Notes under the pieces: model-generated
What the model was told of the DNA's origin: nothing
The model's input: only the letters and a program-made list of their open reading frames with translations
Database searches by the model: none
Position numbers and translations under genes: made by a program
In this document: in pieces, positions 46,992 to 56,395 of the stretch
Layout of the letters: every line of letters starts with the position of its first letter
Numbering within the stretch: position 1 is the first letter of the stretch
DNA from: an uncultured Spirochaetaceae bacterium
GTDB taxonomy: Bacteria > Spirochaetota > Spirochaetia > Sphaerochaetales > Sphaerochaetaceae
DNA length: 64,000 nt
Assembly: GCA_900315435.1 (NCBI GenBank)
Contig: OMYY01000003.1
Span: 45,382 to 109,381, forward strand
Reading direction: 5' to 3'

Positions 46992-47014
46992 CCGCATTCC
47001 ACGAGGGGATGCGG
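46992..47014 (-). terminator. Hairpin after the phosphohexomutase gene
   Basis: A 9-bp stem with one G-T pair (46992-47000 with 47006-47014) and a 5-nt loop, 24 bases past the minus-strand stop at 47039. On that strand it is followed by GCTTTATT, a weak T-tract. Confidence 0.5.
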
Positions 47015-47038
47015 CAGAAATAAACTCAAATCCCTATG

Positions 47039-48373
47039 TCAGTCGTGGATGTACTTCTTGACTTCCTCGACCCGTCTCGCAACCTCTTCCGGGGTCTTGG
47101 CCTCGAGGACCAGGCGGAGATAGGGCTCGGTGTTGGACTTACGGACGTTGAACCACCAATCCTTGAAGTCGAAGCGGTAGCCATCGAAGTCCAGGACTTT
47201 GTCGGCCTTGGATGCGTAGGCATCGTACAGGGCTTTGATGACCTCGTCCTTTTTCTCAAGGCGGAAGTTGATTTCGCCGCTGGTCGCCCATTTGACGATT
47301 TCCTTCACCAGGTCGCTCGCGCTCTTTCCTTCCTTCTTTGCCTGGCTGAAGACCGGCAGCAGGTGCAGCGTGGCGAAGCCCGCGCTGTCGCAGTTGAAGA
47401 AGTCGCGGAAATAGTAATGCCCGGCAAGCTCACCGCCATACACAGCCCCGATTTCACGGATTTTTGCCTTGGCGTTGACGTGTCCTACCTTCCATAGGTA
47501 GACATCCCCGTGAAGGGTATTGGTGATATAGTCGACAGCGCTGCGGCTGGAACGGATGTCGGCGACAACCTTTCCGCCCTTGATACCCTTGAGCATCTCG
47601 ATGCCGAGGATGGCCATAGTGATGTCGGCGAAGATATAGTTGCCTTTCTCGTCGACCAGGTTGACACGGTCGGCATCCCCGTCATAGATGATGCCGAGGT
47701 CGCAATGGTTTTCGTGTACCACCCGCATCAAATGCTCGCAGTTCTTGATTTCCAGCGGGTTGGGCTGGTGGTCGGGGAAGCTGCCGTCCAGATGGTCGTT
47801 GATGTAGATGATGTTGTCATCGCCAAGCACCTTGTGGACCAAGATCGAACTCATGCCGTTGGAGCAGTCGACAGCCAGCTTCAGGTTGGAGAAATCGGTC
47901 ACATACTTCCGCTGGAACTCGACATACGGGGTCAACGCATCCTTCTCGATGATGGTGCCTTTTTTCCCGACTGGGGTGACGGGCAAGGTGGCGACCATCT
48001 TCTCGAGGTCCGCCAAACCGGTGTCGTACCCTACCGGTATCGCCATCGTCCTGCTGACTTTCAGGCCGTTGTATTCTTTCGGGTTGTGGCTCGCGGTAAT
48101 CTGGACCGAACCACCGACCTTGAAATAACAGGTGGCGAAATAGACCATCGGAGTGGTCGATTTGCCGATTGTCCAGACGTCGGCACCACTGTCGGTGATG
48201 CCCTTGGCGAGCGCCTCGAAAATGGTATCGGAGGAGAGGCGCATGTCACGCCCTACCAGGATCTCCTTGCAGTCAAGCAAGCGGGGGAGGAAGAAACCGA
48301 TCTTGTAGACCATCTCTTCGTTCATATCGGTGCCCCAGACACCACGAATATCATACGCTTTGAATGCACCCAT
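47039..48373 (-). CDS. manB: Phosphomannomutase / phosphoglucomutase
   Basis: A 444-residue alpha-D-phosphohexomutase. The phosphoserine loop is TASHNPKEYNGLK, the Mg2+ loop YDGDADRVNLVD, the sugar-binding loop GELAGHYYF, and the phosphate-binding loop RKSNTEPYLRL. It interconverts hexose 1- and 6-phosphates for nucleotide-sugar synthesis; which sugar is preferred cannot be told from motifs. The ATG at 48373 is the natural start (GAFKAYDIRGVWG). It lies 109 bp downstream of pfp and behind that gene's terminator. Confidence 0.93.
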   Translation of the reverse strand: MGAFKAYDIRGVWGTDMNEEMVYKIGFFLPRLLDCKEILVGRDMRLSSDTIFEALAKGITDSGADVWTIGKSTTPMVYFATCYFKVGGSVQITASHNPKEYNGLKVSRTMAIPVGYDTGLADLEKMVATLPVTPVGKKGTIIEKDALTPYVEFQRKYVTDFSNLKLAVDCSNGMSSILVHKVLGDDNIIYINDHLDGSFPDHQPNPLEIKNCEHLMRVVHENHCDLGIIYDGDADRVNLVDEKGNYIFADITMAILGIEMLKGIKGGKVVADIRSSRSAVDYITNTLHGDVYLWKVGHVNAKAKIREIGAVYGGELAGHYYFRDFFNCDSAGFATLHLLPVFSQAKKEGKSASDLVKEIVKWATSGEINFRLEKKDEVIKALYDAYASKADKVLDFDGYRFDFKDWWFNVRKSNTEPYLRLVLEAKTPEEVARRVEEVKKYIHD

Positions 48374-48445
48374 GTGTATGCTCCTTATCTGTATCCATCA
48401 TCCCATGAATCGAGCGAAATGTACAGAATCCGAACAGGAAGAACG

Positions 48446-48474
48446 AAAAGCGAGAACCTCGTGGCTCCCGCTTT
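48446..48474 (-). terminator. Intrinsic terminator of pfp
   Basis: On the minus strand a 12-bp stem with two G-T pairs (48474-48463 with 48458-48447), four-base loop, ending in TTTT. It follows the pfp stop by eight bases. Confidence 0.8.
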
Positions 48475-48482
48475 CCAAAACC

Positions 48483-50147
48483 TTATTCGTGATGCATCTG
48501 CTCGAGCCAGACCGTTTTGGTCGGACGGTCGGTGATGTTCTCCGGTCCCCAGTACTGGATGGGTCCCGGGTTGTTGTAGCAAGTCTCGATCTCCCATTGG
48601 TCGCGATGGGCCTTGAAGAACTGGAAGGGGATGCCGTTCAGGTCGACCAGCGCCTTGCGGATGACCGGCTTCATGACCCCCATGCGCTCCTCCATGTCCA
48701 TCATCATGGTCAGCGGAATCCCGCCCGGCTGCCAGTTGTCGACATAGTCGTGCAGGTTGCCGATGCTGGCCATGTATCCGGACAGGCCGTTTGCGATCAG
48801 CACGAAGCTGGTGTAGCCCAGACTGTAGCAGTAGTTCGCGTCGAAGTTCGAGGGGAAGGCGCACCGGCCCTCATACCCGAAGAAGTGGGTCTGGTAGTTG
48901 AAGGAACCGCGATAGCAGCCTGCCTTCTTGCGCTTGGCCATCTCGATGTCCACCATCTCGGCAATCAGCTTCTCGGTCTCGATCTTGGAGACCTGCACGT
49001 TGCCGTGCGGGTCACGGTCCATCACCAGCTCCTCCTGAACGAAGCCTGGCAGTTGGATGAAAACCTTGCAGTGCTCTGGCGTCAACAGTTTGGAAACAAA
49101 AGCGATGCGTTCCTTGCTGGAAGCCAGCTTGGAGATTTCCTGCTCTTTCTGGGCGATCCGCTCGTTCATCTCATTGATCAGGGATTGGAACTCGGGAATG
49201 AACTCAATCACGCCTTCAGGAATCAGGACGACACCAAAGTTGTTGCCACGCGCCGCACGGGTGGCGACCACGTCGGCGATATGCCTGACCACCATTTGGA
49301 AGGTCATCTTCTCCGCCTGGATTTCCTCGCCGATCAAGGCGATGTTGGGCTGGCACTCCAAGGCGCACTCCAAGGCGATATGGCTGGCCGAGCGGCCCAT
49401 CAGCTTGATGAAGTGCCAGTACTTCCGCGAGCTGTTGGCGTCACGCTCGATATTGCCCACCAGTTCCGAGTAGGTCTTGGTGGCGGTGTCGAAGCCGAAG
49501 GGAAGCTCCACCTTGTCGTTGCGGAGGTCGCCGTCGATGGTCTTCGGACAGCCGATGACCTGTACCGGGACTTTGTGTTCGGCAAACTGCTCGGCGAGCA
49601 CCGCCGCGTTGGTGTTGGAATCATCGCCACCAATAATCACCAGGGCGCTGATCTCGTGTTTCTGCAGCACCTTCTCGCATTGGGCAATCTGCGCCTCGGT
49701 CTCGATCTTGTCCCGTCCGCTGCCGATGATGTCGAAACCGCCGGTGTTCCGATAGTATTCGAGCAGCGGTTGGGTAATCTCCATCCAGCGGTCGTTCAGG
49801 AGACCGCTCGGGCCGCCTTTGAAGCCAATCAGGTGGCTGTCGATGTTGGACTTGTGCATGGCATCGTACAAGCCTGCGATCACGTTATGGCCGCCAGGGG
49901 CCTGGCCTCCAGAGAGAATCACGCCGATGTTGATTTCCTTGCCGGTCCCCGCGGACTTGCCTCTCCTGATGGTGACCTCGGACATGCCGTAGGTCCTGGG
50001 AAACAGTTTCTTGATTTGCGCCTGGTCGCCGATACTCTCGGTGGATTCCTCGTCGTAGGTCTTGATGCAAGCGATGTCGCTCAGAAGAATCTTGGGCATC
50101 TTCGGCTTATAGTCGTATCGGGCTTTCTGAAGCTTGGAAATATCCAT
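48483..50147 (-). CDS. pfp: Pyrophosphate-dependent phosphofructokinase, large type
   Basis: A 554-residue PFK of the long class found in plants and spirochaetes. The motif GGDDSNTNA has the second Asp that marks PPi rather than ATP use, and CPKTIDGDL is the catalytic loop. LMGRSASHIALECALE and FGYEGRCAFPSNFDANY are also family-typical. It phosphorylates fructose 6-phosphate reversibly with PPi. The ATG at 50147 follows GGAGGTCC; the 13-residue upstream extension is discarded. Confidence 0.93.
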   Translation of the reverse strand: MDISKLQKARYDYKPKMPKILLSDIACIKTYDEESTESIGDQAQIKKLFPRTYGMSEVTIRRGKSAGTGKEINIGVILSGGQAPGGHNVIAGLYDAMHKSNIDSHLIGFKGGPSGLLNDRWMEITQPLLEYYRNTGGFDIIGSGRDKIETEAQIAQCEKVLQKHEISALVIIGGDDSNTNAAVLAEQFAEHKVPVQVIGCPKTIDGDLRNDKVELPFGFDTATKTYSELVGNIERDANSSRKYWHFIKLMGRSASHIALECALECQPNIALIGEEIQAEKMTFQMVVRHIADVVATRAARGNNFGVVLIPEGVIEFIPEFQSLINEMNERIAQKEQEISKLASSKERIAFVSKLLTPEHCKVFIQLPGFVQEELVMDRDPHGNVQVSKIETEKLIAEMVDIEMAKRKKAGCYRGSFNYQTHFFGYEGRCAFPSNFDANYCYSLGYTSFVLIANGLSGYMASIGNLHDYVDNWQPGGIPLTMMMDMEERMGVMKPVIRKALVDLNGIPFQFFKAHRDQWEIETCYNNPGPIQYWGPENITDRPTKTVWLEQMHHE

Positions 50148-50267
50148 GGAAGGGGACCTCCTGTTCTTCTGTGGTACTTTAAGCATAGGGTCTCAATTCG
50201 AAAAATGCAACAATATTTCAAAAATGAAAAGTTGCGCAGATTTCCCGAATCGGATACCCTCTGATGC

Positions 50268-50813
50268 ATGGAAGGAAAGCTCTCGTTGTTCGTTGACGGG
50301 GATTCGGTCCCGACCGCCATCCGCGCGGTCATCCTTCGCCGTATTCTCAAGCAGCAGATCCCCACCATCTTCGCCGCAGACCGGAAGCTGAAGGATGTCC
50401 AGGTCGCCAGCGAGGAGGAGACGGCCCGTCTCCGCCGTGAGGCAAAAGCGGAGGGAATGGCAGACCCCAAGGAGCTGAAGAAGCTCAAGGGGTGTCTTTC
50501 CTACGTCGTCGTCCCGACCGGGGATGGCAGCGCAGACGACTGGCTGGTGGGGCATATGACCCTTCCCGCGCTGGCGGTCACCCACGACATTCCCCTTGCC
50601 GCCCGCCTGATCGAGAAAGGGGCTGTGGTGCTGGACGACCGTGGCAACATCTACGACGAGCACAATATCGCCCCACGCCTGTCGGAACGGGACATCAACA
50701 CCCAGCTTCGGGAGTGGGGAGTGCAGAGCGAGCACACCCAGCGGATGGACCAGCGGCAGCTGAAAGCCTTCAGCGACGCCTTTGACATGACCTTGCAGAA
50801 GCTCCAGCGATAA
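50268..50813 (+). CDS. DUF188 family protein (YaiI/YqxD-like)
   Basis: A 181-residue cytoplasmic protein of the YaiI/YqxD family, with a PIN-like/NYN-like fold. The acidic motif LFVDGDSVP opens it, and GDGSADDWLV and TVVLDDRGN-like segments (GAVVLDDRGNIYDEHNI) supply further acidic residues suited to metal binding. A nuclease role is suspected for the fold but not shown for the family. There is no ribosome site before the ATG, so a very short or absent leader is possible. It is divergent from pfp. Confidence 0.88.
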   Translation: MEGKLSLFVDGDSVPTAIRAVILRRILKQQIPTIFAADRKLKDVQVASEEETARLRREAKAEGMADPKELKKLKGCLSYVVVPTGDGSADDWLVGHMTLPALAVTHDIPLAARLIEKGAVVLDDRGNIYDEHNIAPRLSERDINTQLREWGVQSEHTQRMDQRQLKAFSDAFDMTLQKLQR

Positions 50814-50836
50814 GAAAGGGGAAAAAGGCGGTAATA

Positions 50837-51415
50837 ATGGGTATGAGATACCCTATTGCCTGTCTGTGTTTTGACGTGCGTGACGAGGAGGAGTCGAAAC
50901 GGCTCCTTCCCGAGTCGAGTGGCTTCGAGCCACGCTTCTGTTACTGGACGGCGCGGAAGCCTCCCGTCCTGGAAGACCAAGTGGCGTTGGTGGTGGTCCG
51001 CGACTACCTCACCCTGTTCCGCGAGGTGCCTGTCCTCTGTGAGCTCTACAAGGACAAGCAGATCCTGGTGCTGGTCAGCAACCTGCGCGAGAAAGTAGCC
51101 GCCTTGCCCGAAGGGGAGAACCTTTGGTACGCCGACCGGGCCGTCGACGTACCCCAACTCCATCAGACTCTGTACCACCTGCTGTTCGGTACGGCCCGCA
51201 AGGCCGAGTGCTCGGTTTCCCTGACCAGACGGGAGATGGAGGTCTTCCAGCTGGTGGCAGCCGGACTGACCACCCAGGAAATCTGCTCCAGCCTGTCGAT
51301 CTGCCGCTCGACCGTCAACACCCACAAGAAGCACCTGTTCATCAAGTTCAAGGTACGTTCCTCTGCACAGATGGTGGCGGCCAGCAGCAGCGCCCTGTAT
51401 CACGTCGACCTGTAA
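50837..51415 (+). CDS. LuxR-type regulator with degenerate receiver domain
   Basis: A 192-residue protein. Residues 1-115 have receiver-like alternation but no recognisable phospho-acceptor aspartate. Residues ~125-185 form a LuxR/GerE helix-turn-helix (SLTRREMEVFQLVAAGLTTQ, STVNTHKKHLFIKFKVRS). It therefore probably responds to a ligand or protein partner instead of phosphorylation. It lies 23 bp after the DUF188 gene and may be co-transcribed. Its 3' end overlaps the convergent DUF5131 gene by 16 bp. Targets unknown. Confidence 0.85.
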   Translation: MGMRYPIACLCFDVRDEEESKRLLPESSGFEPRFCYWTARKPPVLEDQVALVVVRDYLTLFREVPVLCELYKDKQILVLVSNLREKVAALPEGENLWYADRAVDVPQLHQTLYHLLFGTARKAECSVSLTRREMEVFQLVAAGLTTQEICSSLSICRSTVNTHKKHLFIKFKVRSSAQMVAASSSALYHVDL

Positions 51416-52122
51416 TCGATCGAAGCTTTGCGCGCCTGGCTTTGCTGCAGGCTTCGGTCGATCAGGTAGCCTTTGCCGTCCTTGATGAACCGGTAACCGG
51501 TCTGCTTGAAGAAGAAGGAGACGTTTTGGGAGATGCACTGCTCTCTGATGGAGAGCACCCAATCATAGTTGCAGGGGCGGGCCGCATCACCGCTTTCTCC
51601 TCCCACGGTCACCTGCTCGATGGGAAAAAGCGGAAGAGAGAAGCGGATCGGGCCGAGAATCGGCTCGCAGATGATTTCCTTATGCCGGAAGGGGAGGTCG
51701 AGGAGCAGTGGAAGGCGCCTGTCCGCCTCTCGCTGGTTCTCCATGGTGACGCAGAGGGTGACATGTTCCCACCCATCCCCCCAGTCAGGGGGCAGGCAGG
51801 AACGTACCCGTCCGGCACGTTTGGTGATGATGGTGATGGAAAGGTCGTTCCGCAGACGGATCATGTCCCAGACTTCCTTGCGCCACGGGTCGGCCTTGTC
51901 CAGGAAAAAGTCGCTGGTCATGCAACAATACAGATGGCTGCCGGCAGGAACCTTGCAATGATGCGACCTGTCCATTCGCATGGGCAGGTCGTAGTCCTTG
52001 GTCTTGGTGACCAGAGAGGCATCTTTGCCGATTCGCTGGTCCCTGCGGTAGACGTAGCAGTTTTGGCAACCTTCGCTGTATTTCGTGCAACCGTGCCAGG
52101 GATTCCAGATGATCCAGTCCAT
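51400..52122 (-). CDS. DUF5131 family protein (phage Gp37/Gp68-like)
   Basis: A 240-residue protein starting MDWIIWNPWHGCTKYSEGCQ, with a CxxCY-type cysteine arrangement (GCTKYSEGCQNCYVYR) at the N-terminus, then TITIITKRAG-like strands and VTVGGESGDAARPCNYDWV. This layout is that of DUF5131 proteins, seen in phages and bacterial genomes and suspected of being Fe-S/radical-type proteins. Its ATG overlaps the asnS stop by one base. No other phage genes are near. Confidence 0.85.
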   Translation of the reverse strand: MDWIIWNPWHGCTKYSEGCQNCYVYRRDQRIGKDASLVTKTKDYDLPMRMDRSHHCKVPAGSHLYCCMTSDFFLDKADPWRKEVWDMIRLRNDLSITIITKRAGRVRSCLPPDWGDGWEHVTLCVTMENQREADRRLPLLLDLPFRHKEIICEPILGPIRFSLPLFPIEQVTVGGESGDAARPCNYDWVLSIREQCISQNVSFFFKQTGYRFIKDGKGYLIDRSLQQSQARKASIDYRST

Positions 52123-53516
52123 CAGAACTCGATCTGGCCGACAGCCCTCGGATAAGGAATGACGTCGCGGATGTTCTGCATGCCGGTGACATACATGACC
52201 GCCCGCTCGAAGCCGAGGCCGAAACCACTGTGGGGGACCGAGCCGTACTTGCGCAGGTCGGTATACCACCAGTAGGCGTCGGTATTCATGCCGAGCTGGC
52301 GCATGCGGGCAAGCAGCTTGTCGTAATCGACCTCTCTCTCGCTTCCTCCAATGATTTCGCCCAGGCGCGGAACCAGCACGTCCATGCCCCGGACTGTCTT
52401 TCCATCCTCGTTCTGCTTCATGTAGAAGCTCTTGATGGCGGCCGGATAGTCGGTGACGATCACCGGGCTCTTGCAGACCTGTTCGGTCAGGTAGCGCTCA
52501 TGCTCGGTCTGGATATCGCTGCCCCAGTGTACCGGGAACTCGAACTCGCCGTTGTGTGGTTCGAGCACCTTGATCGCCTCGGTATAGGTCATGTGGGCGA
52601 ACGGAGTCTCGACGACGTGCCGAAGCGTCTCGATGATGCCAGGTTGGATGCGTTTCTCGAAGAACTCCAGGTCTTCTGGATTCTTCTCGAGGGCTGCCTT
52701 GAAGAGGAACTTCAGGTACTCTTCGGCCACGCCCATGTTGCCCTCGATATCGCAGAAGCTCATCTCCGGCTCGATCATCCAGAACTCTGCGAGATGCCGC
52801 TTGGTGACGCTGTTCTCCGAGCGGAAGGTGGGGCCGAAGGTGTAGATGTTCTTCATGGCGGTGGCGTACGTCTCGCCCTCAAGCTGTCCGCTGACGGTCA
52901 GCTTGCTCATCTTCCCGAAGAAATCCTTGCTCCAGTCCACCTTGCCATCCTGGGTCTTGGGGACATTGTCCAACGGAAGGGTGGTGACGGTGAACTGCTC
53001 GCCGGCACCCTCGGCGTCGCTTGCGCTGATGATCGGGGTATGGACGTAGATGAAGCCGTTTTGCTGGAAATACTGGTGGGTGGCGAACGCCAGTGTGTTG
53101 CGCACCCGCATGACCGCACCAAACGTGTTGGTCCGCGCCCTCAGGTGGGCGATCTCACGCAGGTATTCGACCGTCTGGAACTTTTTCTGCAGCGGGTAGT
53201 CGTTCGGACAAGGACCAACGAGCCTGACCTCCTCGGCCTGCATCTCGACAGCCTGGTTTCCTCCTTGGCTGGCGACAATCTTTCCTCGGCAGGACACCGC
53301 CGCGCCTGTGGTGATGGAGGCAAGAACCGCGTTATCGTTCAGCTTCGCCTTGTCGATGACCACCTGCAGGCCCTGCAGGCAGGAGCCGTCGTTGACCGAC
53401 AGGAAACAGACATTCTTGCTGTCCCGCTTGGTCCTGACCCATCCATCAGCCTGAACGATCTCGTCACCGCTCTGGCGGGCAAGCAATGCCTTGATACGAT
53501 GCTTCGTCAAATCCAT
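52122..53516 (-). CDS. asnS: Asparaginyl-tRNA synthetase
   Basis: A 464-residue class II synthetase. The OB-fold anticodon domain (1-105) is followed by the catalytic core: motif 2 in FRSENSVTKRHLAEFWMIEP, and motif 3 in GFGLGFERAVMYVTG. IEPEMSF and the AsnRS-type ending (IRDVIPYPRAVGQIEF) distinguish it from AspRS. It charges tRNA-Asn directly, consistent with an asparagine synthase in the same window. The start at 53516 follows GGAGACTG. Confidence 0.95.
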   Translation of the reverse strand: MDLTKHRIKALLARQSGDEIVQADGWVRTKRDSKNVCFLSVNDGSCLQGLQVVIDKAKLNDNAVLASITTGAAVSCRGKIVASQGGNQAVEMQAEEVRLVGPCPNDYPLQKKFQTVEYLREIAHLRARTNTFGAVMRVRNTLAFATHQYFQQNGFIYVHTPIISASDAEGAGEQFTVTTLPLDNVPKTQDGKVDWSKDFFGKMSKLTVSGQLEGETYATAMKNIYTFGPTFRSENSVTKRHLAEFWMIEPEMSFCDIEGNMGVAEEYLKFLFKAALEKNPEDLEFFEKRIQPGIIETLRHVVETPFAHMTYTEAIKVLEPHNGEFEFPVHWGSDIQTEHERYLTEQVCKSPVIVTDYPAAIKSFYMKQNEDGKTVRGMDVLVPRLGEIIGGSEREVDYDKLLARMRQLGMNTDAYWWYTDLRKYGSVPHSGFGLGFERAVMYVTGMQNIRDVIPYPRAVGQIEF

Positions 53517-53712
53517 CTTGCAGTCTCCTCGTGGAAAATTCCGTGAAAGGATGGTAGCACAAAGCCCCTTGCCCTGCAACGAGCGGGAAGGGAAAAGGCG
53601 AGTCTAGTGAATCTTGCCGGGGGATAGTGAGAATGCACCAGCGAAAGATAGGAACGGTTGCGGAACAGGAAACGCTTGAGCAAAATTCCAAGGTTTACTA
53701 CCTTATCCCTAT

Positions 53713-54480
53713 ATGGTCCATTATGCGGTGCTTGGTTCGGGATCGAACGGAAACAGTTATGCAATCAGTGACGGAACGCGGACGCTATTGGTCGACCAAG
53801 GTTTCAGCCTGGTCGAGCTGAAACGCCGGCTTTCCTTGTTCGATATTCCCTTCTCGAGCGTCGTGGGGTGTTGCGTCACCCATCTGCACCCCGACCATGT
53901 CCATGGGTTGGGCACCTTTGCCCGCAAGACGGGGCTTCCCGTCTGGCTCAACCACGCGATGGTGAAAAAGGAACCAGTGGTCTTCCAACGGCTCAACCTG
54001 CCAGAGAACACCATCCGCCTGGTTGCACCCGATAGCCCCTTTGACGAGGGGCCCTTCCACCTGACCTGCATGTCCACCAGCCATGACAGCGGTGGTTCGG
54101 TCTGTTGGGAGATCGGGGTAGCCGACCGCCGGCTGATGGTGCTGACCGATACCGGGGTGACGACCGAGGAGCAACTTGCCTGTGCCCGCACGGCGGACGT
54201 GCTGTTCCTCGAGGCGAATTATGATGAAGAGATGTTGGCCGAAGGACCATACCCCCTGGCTCTGAAACGCCGCATCGCCGGAAAATGGGGCCACCTTTCC
54301 AATACCGAGGCTCTCGCCTTCCTGTCGCACAGCGGCTTCCACGGGGAGCGTGTCTATTTCATCCATCTCTCTTCGACCAACAACAATCCCGGCCTGCTGG
54401 CCATGCAGGCCGGAGGGTTGTACCATGGCCCCTTCACCGTCTGCGAGAAGGGTAAGTGCTACGAAGGAAGGCTTGCATGA
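53713..54480 (+). CDS. Metallo-beta-lactamase-fold hydrolase, YycJ/WalJ-like
   Basis: A 255-residue MBL-fold protein beginning VHYAVLGSGSNGNSYAIS, the form typical of the YycJ group. The zinc motif is THLHPDHVHG; later ligands are expected in STSHDSGG, LTDTG and KWGHLSN. Group members are thought to be exonucleases linked to DNA replication or repair. The gene's last four bases overlap the acyl-CoA synthetase start (ATGA), so the two are translationally coupled. Confidence 0.88.
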   Translation: MVHYAVLGSGSNGNSYAISDGTRTLLVDQGFSLVELKRRLSLFDIPFSSVVGCCVTHLHPDHVHGLGTFARKTGLPVWLNHAMVKKEPVVFQRLNLPENTIRLVAPDSPFDEGPFHLTCMSTSHDSGGSVCWEIGVADRRLMVLTDTGVTTEEQLACARTADVLFLEANYDEEMLAEGPYPLALKRRIAGKWGHLSNTEALAFLSHSGFHGERVYFIHLSSTNNNPGLLAMQAGGLYHGPFTVCEKGKCYEGRLA

Positions 54481-56270
54481 AGAACAACAAGAAGAACGAC
54501 CTCTGGACCTTGAAACGGATCAAGCGTCTGCCCAAGAGGGCTGACGGGCTGAAGCCTTACATGGTCTATGCATATACATTCCGCTCTCTCCTGGAGTGCG
54601 CATCGAGCCGCTACCAGAACCGTCTCGCCCTTTCCGTCTGGCAGGACGAGGCGAGCGAGGTGAGCTACCGGGAGCTGGGCTACAAATGCAGGAATTTCGG
54701 CCTGTTCCTGCTTTCCCGCGGTTACCGGAAAGGGGACAAGGTGCTATTGATGGGCGAGTCGTGCCCCACCTGGATGGTCGCCTATCTCGGCTTGACCAGC
54801 GTCGGGTTGACCGCGGTTCCCGTCCTGCCCGAGTTCAGCACCAAGGATGTGCAGAACATCATCGATGAGAGCGGAGTGAAAGGGTGCATTGTCAACGTCA
54901 AGCACTTCGAGCAGTGCTATCAGGGACACGATCAGCTGGACTTCATCCGCCTGGAGGATCTGTTTTTGATCAAGCCGGAGAACCTGGACGGCACCCGCGA
55001 GGGTTTCCAGGAGGCTCCTGGCACCAGCCTGACCGAGGCAAAGCCGGAGAAGGGGTGGGAGAAAGTCTGGCAGGAATCCGCTCCGGACGAGGAGGACTTG
55101 GCAAGCCTGATTTTCACCAGTGGTACGACCGGCAAAAGCAAAGGGGTCATGCTGACCCACAAGAACCTGGTCTGGAACATCGACGTCTGCTGCGTCAACT
55201 TCTTCAAGACCAAACCAGGCATGAAGGCCCTTTCCATCCTGCCGATGAGCCATGTCTACGAGTTCACCACCCAGCAGATGCTGGGCATGCTCTGCGGCTT
55301 CAGCATCTTCTATCTGGGCAAGCCCCCCGCACCGACCATCCTGATGAAGGCGATGCAGGAAATCCACCCCAATGTCATCATGACCGTCCCGCTCCTGATC
55401 GAGAAGGTCTACCAATCCAGCGTCGGCCCGGTCCTGAAGAACCCGAAGCTCAAATTCTGGCTCCACTGGAAACCGAGCCGCCATTTCATCTGCCGGGCCG
55501 CCGGAAGGAAGATCAAGCTCGCCATGGGTGGCAAGATCAAGTTCTTCGGCATCGGCGGCAGTGCCCTCGACCCGACGGTCGAGCGCTTCCTCTACGACGC
55601 CAAGTTCCCCTATGCCCAAGGCTATGGCCTGACCGAGACCTGTCCGATGATCGCCGGGCATGGGCCTTACCCGAAGTGCCACCACCTCGGTTTCCTCGGT
55701 CCCGTGCTGGAACATGAGACGGTGAAGATCGACAATCCCGACAGCAAGGGAGTGGGCGAGATACTGGTCAAGGGGCCGAACGTCTTCAAGGGATACTTCC
55801 ACAACGAAGAGCTGACCCGGGAGAGCTTCACTCCCGACGGGTTTTTCCGCACCGGAGACCTAGGGGTCATGAAGCGGGGAAGACTGGGTATCCGCGGCAG
55901 GACCAAGACGATGATTCTCGGTTCCGGCGGAGAGAACATCTATCCGGAGGCGATCGAAAGCATGATCAACAACATTCCTTTCGTCAGCGAAAGCCTGGTG
56001 ATCGCCGAAGATGGAGGACTGCTCGCCCTGATCAAGCTGGACATGGAGTCTTACGCCCAAAGCATGCAGATTTCCCTTGACGAGGCCAAGATTTCGGCGA
56101 GGAAATACCTGGAGGGCCTGAAGAAGACGGTCAACAAGGACCTTGCCTCCTTCAGCAAGATCAGCGACGTCGAGCTCCAGGAAAAGCCTTTTGAGCGGAC
56201 TCCGACCATGAAGATCAAGCGTTTCCTCTACGAACGTACGGGCAAGAAGAAGGACGACCAGAGGAAATGA
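54477..56270 (+). CDS. AMP-forming acyl-CoA synthetase / long-chain fatty acid-CoA ligase
   Basis: A 597-residue adenylate-forming enzyme. The P-loop is LIFTSGTTGKSKGVMLTHKN, followed by MSHVYEFTTQQM, the adenylate-binding YGLTETCPMIAG, and the hinge FRTGDLG with GRTKTMIL. It activates a fatty acid with ATP and CoA, or could load an acyl carrier protein. There is no C-terminal transferase domain. A strong terminator follows 17 bases after the stop, ending a two-gene unit with the MBL-fold gene. Confidence 0.9.
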   Translation: MKNNKKNDLWTLKRIKRLPKRADGLKPYMVYAYTFRSLLECASSRYQNRLALSVWQDEASEVSYRELGYKCRNFGLFLLSRGYRKGDKVLLMGESCPTWMVAYLGLTSVGLTAVPVLPEFSTKDVQNIIDESGVKGCIVNVKHFEQCYQGHDQLDFIRLEDLFLIKPENLDGTREGFQEAPGTSLTEAKPEKGWEKVWQESAPDEEDLASLIFTSGTTGKSKGVMLTHKNLVWNIDVCCVNFFKTKPGMKALSILPMSHVYEFTTQQMLGMLCGFSIFYLGKPPAPTILMKAMQEIHPNVIMTVPLLIEKVYQSSVGPVLKNPKLKFWLHWKPSRHFICRAAGRKIKLAMGGKIKFFGIGGSALDPTVERFLYDAKFPYAQGYGLTETCPMIAGHGPYPKCHHLGFLGPVLEHETVKIDNPDSKGVGEILVKGPNVFKGYFHNEELTRESFTPDGFFRTGDLGVMKRGRLGIRGRTKTMILGSGGENIYPEAIESMINNIPFVSESLVIAEDGGLLALIKLDMESYAQSMQISLDEAKISARKYLEGLKKTVNKDLASFSKISDVELQEKPFERTPTMKIKRFLYERTGKKKDDQRK

Positions 56271-56287
56271 CTTTCCCCAAAACGAAT

Positions 56288-56327
56288 GGACGGCGTCTTC
56301 GCGGGTGCGGGACGCCGTCCTTTGTTT
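56288..56327 (+). terminator. Intrinsic terminator
   Basis: A perfect 10-bp stem (56288-56297 with 56311-56320), 13-nt loop, then TTTGTTTG, just after the acyl-CoA synthetase gene. Confidence 0.82.
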
Positions 56328-56395
56328 GTGCTCTTGTCGTTTCCTGAAACTCTGGCTATGATGATGGAAACAAAATATAAAGGAAAAGTTTCCAC

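Noticed and set aside
51400..52122. Prophage suggested by the DUF5131 gene
   Set aside because: No integrase, structural or replication genes surround it; it lies directly behind asnS in housekeeping context.
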